Shown here piece by piece: positions 4,923 through 9,065 of a stretch of 9,065 bases of DNA. A program made the position numbers and the translations under genes. The notes under the pieces were generated by a model. It did no database searches, was not told where the DNA came from, and saw only the letters and a program-made list of their open reading frames with translations. Position 1 is the first letter of the stretch. Each line of letters starts with the position of its first letter. The DNA is from a bacterium (lineage in GTDB: Bacteria; Chloroflexota; Dormibacteria; UBA8260; Bog-877): contig JAJYWT010000050.1 of NCBI GenBank assembly GCA_021791345.1, forward strand, positions 1 to 9,065, in the 5' to 3' direction.

Positions 4923-6530
4923 ATGGTGAACGTCCCCCCGGCGCGAGCTCTACAGCAGCGATGGGACGCGTCCTGGCTGGGCCAACACCCGCAGCGCAAC
5001 CTGGCCTGGGCGGCGGCCATCCTGGGCCTCGCCATCCGCTGGGCAACCCTGGTGATGACCGGCCACCTCACCGGCTCCTGGGAGTACGACGACGCCGTCT
5101 ACTTCGGCACCGCGGTGCAGCTGGTGCATGGGCTGGTCCCCTACCGGGACTTCGTCCTCATCCAGCCCCCGGGAGTGCCCCTGGCGCTGACCCCGGTCGC
5201 CCTGCTCTCATACCCCTTCGGAACCCACACGGCCCTGGAGGTCGCCCGCGCCCTCGTTCCCTTGGTCTCCTTCGTCAACGTGCTCCTACTGGGACGGCTG
5301 CTGCGCCACCGCTCCCCCCTGGCGGTGGGCACCGCCTGCCTGGTGCTGGCCCTCTTCCCGGACGCCATCCTGGCCTCCAGCGCCCTGCTTCTGGAGCCCT
5401 TCCTCAACCTGTTCTGCCTTCTGGGGCTACTGGCGCTCTTCTCCGGGGACCGGCTAACCCCGCGGACCGACCTCACCATCTGGGCCGGGTTGGCGTTCGG
5501 CGTCGGGGGGACCATGAAGACCTGGGCCGTCATCCCCCTGGCCGCTGTGGCCGTGGTCCTGGTCCTGAGGGGAAGGGCCGCCCAGGTGATCGTCCTGGCG
5601 GTGGCGGCGGGGATCGGATTCCTGCTGCCCTGCCTACCCTTCGTGCTCCTCTCGCCGGGCCCCTTCATCCATCAGGTTTTCCTGGATCAGCTCGGGCGCA
5701 CCGGCCAGGCCGGCCAGCCGATCCTGGTGCGCCTCGAGTTCATGACCACCGTATGGCCCGGCTTGGGGGTCCCCCCCGGGCACCGCTACGAGGTGCTGGC
5801 CGCCGGCGCGGCGGGCGTTCTGCTCGCGGTGTTCGCCGCCGCCTTTGCCGTTCTGCCCGGGGAAGGAAACCGCCGGCTGCCCACCCAGCTGGAAGGCTTC
5901 GCCATCCTCAGCACCGTGCTGGTGGGAGTCGCCCTCTGCTGGCCGGCCGAGTTCTTCTACCACTACGCGGCGTTCCTGGCACCCTTCCTGGCGCTCCTGC
6001 TGGGCCTGGCGGTTGCCCGCATGGAGCGCGCCAGGCCCCCGCTCATGGCCGCCCTGGTGGCGGTGGTTTTCGTGGCAGGGCTGCTGCACGCCGCGGCCAT
6101 CCCGGCCCTTTTGCAGCGGGCCAAGGACCCCTCGGCACTGCTGGCCGCCACCATCCCCAGCGGGGCGTGCGTCGTCACCGACGAGACCGAGTACACCTTG
6201 AACGCGGATCGGGTCCTGGCCCGGCAGAGCAGCTGCCCTGTCGTGGTGGACGCTCTGGGAACCACCATCTCCATCTCCGGCACCCAGGTACCATCCAGTC
6301 CCCAGGCCCAGGCTGCCGCCCCCGCCTGGCTGAGCTACTTCTCCCGTGCCACCTACCTCCTCCTCACCCCGCTCAGCGCGGACCGCATCCCCTGGAACCG
6401 TCAGCTGGAGAGCTACGTGGAGCGCAACTTCCATCCGGTACTGGAGACCCCGGTCCTGGTCCTGAAGCGGAACCCAGCCGTCCCCGCCCCCCTGGCCCTG
6501 CCTCTGCCACCGGTTGCCCCGGGAGCCTGA
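4923..6530 (+). CDS. Polytopic membrane glycosyltransferase-like protein (GT-C / PMT-like)
   Basis: The protein (535 aa) has many hydrophobic segments and a C-terminal soluble region of about 170 residues. The first TM (about 27-46) is followed by SWEYDDAVYFG, with the acidic pair Asp56-Asp57 in the first extracytoplasmic loop. That layout is typical of GT-C enzymes, which move sugars from polyprenyl-phosphate donors outside the membrane. LVHGLVPYRDFVLIQPPG follows, a pattern also common in PMT/ArnT-like proteins. The C-terminal region (SGACVVTDETEYTLNADR onward) is probably extracytoplasmic. The start is the ATG at 4923, because the open frame further upstream encodes a Pro/Gly/Arg-rich stretch that crosses the divergent intergenic region; GTG 4926 is equally possible, and only a weak GGGCGG precedes either. 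The substrate cannot be named. The gene is divergent from the intron/channel unit. Confidence 0.75.
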   Translation: MVNVPPARALQQRWDASWLGQHPQRNLAWAAAILGLAIRWATLVMTGHLTGSWEYDDAVYFGTAVQLVHGLVPYRDFVLIQPPGVPLALTPVALLSYPFGTHTALEVARALVPLVSFVNVLLLGRLLRHRSPLAVGTACLVLALFPDAILASSALLLEPFLNLFCLLGLLALFSGDRLTPRTDLTIWAGLAFGVGGTMKTWAVIPLAAVAVVLVLRGRAAQVIVLAVAAGIGFLLPCLPFVLLSPGPFIHQVFLDQLGRTGQAGQPILVRLEFMTTVWPGLGVPPGHRYEVLAAGAAGVLLAVFAAAFAVLPGEGNRRLPTQLEGFAILSTVLVGVALCWPAEFFYHYAAFLAPFLALLLGLAVARMERARPPLMAALVAVVFVAGLLHAAAIPALLQRAKDPSALLAATIPSGACVVTDETEYTLNADRVLARQSSCPVVVDALGTTISISGTQVPSSPQAQAAAPAWLSYFSRATYLLLTPLSADRIPWNRQLESYVERNFHPVLETPVLVLKRNPAVPAPLALPLPPVAPGA

Positions 6531-6541
6531 AGCGCTATAGT
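6514..6541 (+). promoter_or_regulatory. Putative sigma-70-like promoter for the DoxX gene
   Basis: TTGCCC (6514-6519), a 16-nt spacer and TATAGT (6536-6541) lie at the end of the glycosyltransferase gene. The expected start would leave a leader of about 40 nt that contains the strong ribosome binding site of the next gene. Confidence 0.5.
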
Positions 6542-6586
6542 TGTACGGGCAACCATCGGCGCGCAAACACCCTGAGGAGGACACCC

Positions 6587-7045
6587 GTGAAGCCATCGGA
6601 CCTGGGGCTCCTGGCCCTTCGCCTCGGCGCCGGATCCATACTGGCCGTCCACGGCCTGCCCAAGCTGATGGGTGGAGAGGGGCGGACCGCCCCAGCCTGG
6701 CTGAGTCGCCTCATGGGTCCGAACTACCAGGCCGCATGGGAGCGAAGCGGGCCGGTCAATTTCGGCAAGGTCCTCGCCAACATGGGGGTCCCCATGCCGG
6801 AGATGGCGGCGAAGGCCAGCGGGCTGGCGGAGCTGGGCGGTGGCCTGGGACTCATCGCGGGAGCGGGAACCCCGGTGGCGGGCCTGGTGGCCGCCGGCAA
6901 CATGGCGGTCGCCGTCCGCAGAGCGCACTGGAGGCAGGGCTTCTACGGCCAGGGTGGGTACGAGTTCCCCCTCCTACTGGGGGCGGCGGCCCTGGCCCTG
7001 GCGCTCACCGGTCCCGGGCGCCTTTCAGTCGACCGCTGGGTGTGA
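6587..7045 (+). CDS. DoxX-family integral membrane protein
   Basis: The protein (152 aa) matches the DoxX-like layout of four hydrophobic segments. The N-terminus LALRLGAGSILAVHGLPKLMGG is the usual first helix ending in an HG..K motif. AELGGGLGLIAGAGTPVAGLVAAGNMAVAV makes the middle helices, and YEFPLLLGAAALALALTGPGRLSVDRW is the family-typical C-terminus. Such proteins are tied to oxidoreductase complexes or redox and thiol stress, but this member's partner is unknown. The start is GTG 6587, set by a GAGGAGG Shine-Dalgarno at 6574-6580 with 6 nt spacing. The reading frame stays open far upstream, but that part overlaps the glycosyltransferase gene and is a shadow. The stop is 9 bp from the convergent zinc-ribbon gene's stop. 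Confidence 0.88.
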   Translation: MKPSDLGLLALRLGAGSILAVHGLPKLMGGEGRTAPAWLSRLMGPNYQAAWERSGPVNFGKVLANMGVPMPEMAAKASGLAELGGGLGLIAGAGTPVAGLVAAGNMAVAVRRAHWRQGFYGQGGYEFPLLLGAAALALALTGPGRLSVDRWV

Positions 7046-7054
7046 TCGGCGGGC

Positions 7055-7354
7055 TCAGAAGCCCCGCTGGGGGTCGTTGATCAGGGCCACCTCCCCGCAG
7101 TTGGGGCAGACCATGACGTGCACCAGCACGTTGCGCTCGGTGGCCTGATTCAGCAGATTGTCGAGACCGCTGCCGAGGAGTAGATCGGCGCCAACGCCGA
7201 AGCCCCGCTGCAGCCCCCCGGTCCGTATGGTGTGGGGCCCCCGGTACTCCATCTGGGTCTGGCAGCCGGCGCAGTTGTGCGGCGGCAACTCCGCCCCCGG
7301 CTGGGTGTTGCCCATGCCCTGGGCCATCGACTCGAGGTTCTTGAAGAAGCTCAC
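7055..7354 (-). CDS. Small zinc-ribbon protein of unknown function
   Basis: The protein is 99 aa. Two CxxC pairs, CAGC (28-31) and CPNC (83-86), 51 residues apart, could form one zinc site. Between them is a Gly-rich, moderately hydrophobic segment (GGLQRGFGVGADLLLGSGLDNLL). There is no signal peptide or clear TM. GTG at 7354-7352 is the start, fixed by AGGAGG (7362-7367) seven nucleotides upstream. It lies 42 bp downstream of the DUF488 gene on the same strand and may be co-transcribed with it. I do not recognise a named family. Confidence 0.75.
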   Translation of the reverse strand: MSFFKNLESMAQGMGNTQPGAELPPHNCAGCQTQMEYRGPHTIRTGGLQRGFGVGADLLLGSGLDNLLNQATERNVLVHVMVCPNCGEVALINDPQRGF

Positions 7355-7396
7355 CTGAATTCCTCCTGTGCGCCTACTCCGGTACCACAGCCGGCA

Positions 7397-8032
7397 TCAG
7401 GTTAGCGATTCAGCCTTCCGCAGCCATAAGTGCAGCACCCGTGCCGCCGAGTGCTCCAGATCACGGGCTGCCGTAACCAGGGTCAGGGTCCCAGCATGCC
7501 GCAGCTCGGCGATCGTAGTCAGCGGCTTCGCCCACTCGGCGGAGCTGAGCTCTTCCTGGTACCGGCGGGAGAACTCCAGGAACGCCTCCGGGCGGTGGCC
7601 ATACCAGGCGCGAAGTGCGGCGCTCGGGCCTGCCTCCGGCAGCCAGGAGTCTAGGCGCCCATCAGAGCGGGCGATGCCCCGCGGCCACAGACGATCCACC
7701 AGCAGCCGGTGCCCGTCCTCCGGGATGCGAGGTTCATAGAGGCGGACGAGACGCAGGGGATGCTCGGCCCGCAGGGCAGATGGGAAGTGCTCAGCCACCG
7801 CCTCGAAGTGCTCGCACCTGAGCAGCCACTCGCGGGCCTTGGCGGCGGTGAGAGGGCTGAGCGTCTCTCCCGCCACCCCATCCCGCCAACGCCGGAGGAC
7901 CCAGCTCCCGGCCGCGGTCAGGCCCATCGCCTCGTGCTCCTCAGAGGTGCCGGTGGCGAAGGAGACCTCATTGCCGGCGGCGCAGGTGGTCGCCTCGGGG
8001 AACCACGCCACCACGACCTCAGCCTGTTCCAC
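7397..8032 (-). CDS. DUF488-family protein with an N-terminal extension
   Basis: The protein is 211 aa. Residues about 93-205 are a DUF488 (YeaO-like) domain: VRLYEPRIPEDGHRLLVDRLWPRG, then LDSWLPEAGPSAALRAWYGHRPEAF, then LTLVTAARDLEHSAARVLHLWL. DUF488 proteins are usually about 115-125 aa, so roughly 90 N-terminal residues are additional. They look like a real folded segment (GSWVLRRWRDG, PLTAAKAREWLLRCEHFEAVAEHF) but I do not recognise it. The biochemical role of DUF488 is unsettled. The start is GTG 8032-8030, preceded by GGAGGG nine nucleotides upstream. The frame is open to 8362, but that part runs antisense through the kdp genes. The stop is 42 bp before the zinc-ribbon gene. Confidence 0.8.
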   Translation of the reverse strand: MEQAEVVVAWFPEATTCAAGNEVSFATGTSEEHEAMGLTAAGSWVLRRWRDGVAGETLSPLTAAKAREWLLRCEHFEAVAEHFPSALRAEHPLRLVRLYEPRIPEDGHRLLVDRLWPRGIARSDGRLDSWLPEAGPSAALRAWYGHRPEAFLEFSRRYQEELSSAEWAKPLTTIAELRHAGTLTLVTAARDLEHSAARVLHLWLRKAESLT

Positions 8033-8133
8033 CTGCCTAGTCCCTCCGGAGCCCTGGTCCTGGACGTCTGGCCGGATGTTAGTCCGACTCGGGCCTGGGC
8101 AGGTTCGCATCCCGTCTACGTCCCCAGGGCAAC

Positions 8134-8151
8134 TTTTGACACCTTCTTGAC
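8134..8151 (+). promoter_or_regulatory. Direct repeat upstream of the kdp operon, candidate KdpE site and -35 region
   Basis: TTTTGAC (8134-8140) and TCTTGAC (8145-8151) are copies exactly 11 nt apart, one helical turn. This spacing is typical of half-sites for OmpR/PhoB-type regulators, the family of KdpE. TTGACA within the first copy is also a perfect -35 hexamer, but no good -10 follows at 16-18 nt. That is compatible with an activated promoter. Confidence 0.35.
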
Positions 8152-8174
8152 GCGCCCGCGGCCATGCTCCGGGC

Positions 8175-8258
8175 ATGGCAGACCTCCTACTCATCCTGGC
8201 ATCCCTGCTCTTCGTGCTCCTCTGCCTGGCCGCCATCGCCGGCCTGGACCGCCTGTGA
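8175..8258 (+). CDS. 27-aa membrane peptide ORF overlapping kdpF
   Basis: ATG 8175 to TGA 8258 encodes MADLLLILASLLFVLLCLAA plus IAGLDRL: one strongly hydrophobic helix ending in a charged LDRL tail. Its stop overlaps the kdpF start (GTGA, 4 bp), so translation is probably coupled. No Shine-Dalgarno precedes the ATG. Together with the TTGACA/TTGACG elements 27-39 nt upstream this fits a leaderless mRNA start. By position it is the first gene of the kdp operon and may assist KdpFABC assembly; that is inference. Confidence 0.65.
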   Translation: MADLLLILASLLFVLLCLAAIAGLDRL

Positions 8259-8344
8259 CCGCCCAGCAGATCATCTTCCTCGGCCTGGCCGTCGTCCTCT
8301 TCGGCTACCTGGTGTTCGCCCTCCTGCGCCCGGAGCGCTTCTGA
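8255..8344 (+). CDS. kdpF: KdpF, small subunit of the KdpFABC potassium-transporting ATPase
   Basis: The peptide is 29 aa: one TM helix (IIFLGLAVVLFGYLVFALL) followed by RPERF, the classical KdpF ending. KdpF stabilises the KdpABC complex in the membrane. It starts with GTG at 8255, overlapping the preceding ORF's stop by 4 bp, and ends 1 nt before the kdpA start at 8346. Confidence 0.85.
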   Translation: MTAQQIIFLGLAVVLFGYLVFALLRPERF

Positions 8345-8345
8345 G

Positions 8346-9065
8346 GTGCAATTCGCCCTCACTCTGCTGCTCCTGGCGGCTGTCCTGGCACTCTCCTGGC
8401 GCTACCTGGGGAGCTATCTCGAGGCCGTCTACTCAGGGCGCGTGCGCTGGTTATCTGGGGCCGAGCGGGTCGCCTACCGCCTCCTCGGGGTGGATCCCGG
8501 GCGCGAGCAGCGCTGGCGCGAATACGCCGTGTCCCTGGTGCTGTTCTCCGGGGTCTCTCTCCTCTTCACCTATGGCCTCCTCCGTCTCCAGGGCCAGCTC
8601 CCGCTCAACCCCCAGCACCTCCGAGCGGTCTCCCCCCTCCTCAGCTGGAACACCGCTGTCTCCTTCCTCACCAACACCAACTGGCAGAACTACGCCGGTG
8701 AGACAACCATGTCCTACCTCAGCCAGATGGCCGCCCTCACCGTCCAGCAGTTCATCTCGGCGGCTGTGGGCATGGCGGTGGCGATCTCACTGGTGCGCGG
8801 ATTCAGCCGGAGCGGCGCCCGCACCATCGGCAACTTCTGGGTGGACACCGTCCGCGGGTGCCTCTACGTCCTTCTGCCCATCGCCTTCGTGGCCGGGGCG
8901 CTCTTCGTGGCCCAGGGAGCAGTCCAGACGCTGGCCGGACCGGTCCTCATCCACGATATGCTCAACGGCGCCACCCAGCTGATACCCCGGGGGCCGGTGG
9001 GGTTCATGGAGTCGATCAAACAGCTGGGCACCAACGGTGGGGGGTTCTTCAACGCCAACGGCGCC
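8346..9065 (+). CDS. kdpA: KdpA, potassium-binding channel-like subunit of Kdp ATPase (3' end outside the window)
   Basis: The visible 240 codons cover the first TM segments and two potassium filter regions. SFLTNTNWQNYAGE (about 106-119), with MSYLSQM next, is the first pore loop. KQLGTNGGGFFNANGA (225-240) is the second, cut by the window end. KdpA takes up external K+ and passes it to the P-type ATPase subunit KdpB at low potassium. The start is GTG 8346, one base after the kdpF stop, with GGAG inside the end of kdpF as ribosome binding site. kdpB and kdpC are expected downstream. Confidence 0.95.
   Translation, partial: MQFALTLLLLAAVLALSWRYLGSYLEAVYSGRVRWLSGAERVAYRLLGVDPGREQRWREYAVSLVLFSGVSLLFTYGLLRLQGQLPLNPQHLRAVSPLLSWNTAVSFLTNTNWQNYAGETTMSYLSQMAALTVQQFISAAVGMAVAISLVRGFSRSGARTIGNFWVDTVRGCLYVLLPIAFVAGALFVAQGAVQTLAGPVLIHDMLNGATQLIPRGPVGFMESIKQLGTNGGGFFNANGA

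Noticed and set aside
3676..5046. Long minus-strand open frame of 456 aa over the intron and intergenic region.
   Set aside because: It crosses both intron 5' ends and domain V and has no protein-like composition. GC-rich structured RNA often stays open by chance.
4961..6586. Plus-strand open frame that reads through the glycosyltransferase region into the DoxX gene.
   Set aside because: The upstream part is the Pro/Arg/Gly-rich shadow of the membrane protein in another frame. The DoxX gene starts at GTG 6587 with its own Shine-Dalgarno.
8033..8174. c-di-AMP (ydaO-type) riboswitch before kdp.
   Set aside because: Such riboswitches precede some kdp operons, but no matching conserved core is visible in these 142 bases and the leader appears very short or absent.

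Overview
The window is GC-rich throughout, packs its genes tightly, uses GTG as a start codon often (typA, the DoxX gene, the zinc-ribbon gene, the DUF488 gene, kdpF and kdpA), and carries a tiny ORF overlapping kdpF. This suggests a high-GC Gram-positive-type bacterium: an actinobacterium, or a related deep lineage such as Chloroflexota or Dormibacterota. The lineage is inference; there is no rRNA or other phylogenetic marker in the window.

Layout. 1-2088, minus strand: a TypA/BipA translational GTPase (3' part outside the window) lies 45 bp downstream of a two-TM, RCK-type potassium channel gene. 2087-4812, minus strand, immediately upstream of the channel start codon: a group II intron system. 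4923-7045, plus strand, divergent from the intron/channel unit: a polytopic GT-C-like membrane glycosyltransferase, then a DoxX-family membrane protein with its own promoter and a strong ribosome binding site. 7055-8032, minus strand: a DUF488 protein with an extra N-terminal region, followed by a small two-CxxC zinc-ribbon protein. 8033-8174: an intergenic region with an 11-nt-spaced direct repeat. 8175-9065, plus strand: the start of a kdp operon, made of an unnamed 27-aa membrane peptide ORF, kdpF and the first 240 codons of kdpA.

The main discovery is that the intron region reads as a nested group II twintron. The outer intron (about 1.95 kb without its insert) encodes an intact 446-aa reverse transcriptase/maturase. 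A second, ORF-less group II intron of 771 nt from the same lineage sits inside its domain I. Four observations support nesting: two GTGCGTCCTGGA 5' ends (4812 and 4631); two complete domain V hairpins (3926-3958 and 2144-2176); colinear similarity between the two introns that continues across the insertion junction once the inner intron is removed; and an EBS1 loop at the same position in both introns, each pairing with the six nucleotides just upstream of its own 5' splice site.

The outer intron's 3' end falls on or next to the channel gene's ATG, so two ordered splicing events probably precede normal expression of the channel and perhaps of TypA. The channel and the Kdp pump are both potassium systems, but nothing seen here shows that they are co-regulated.
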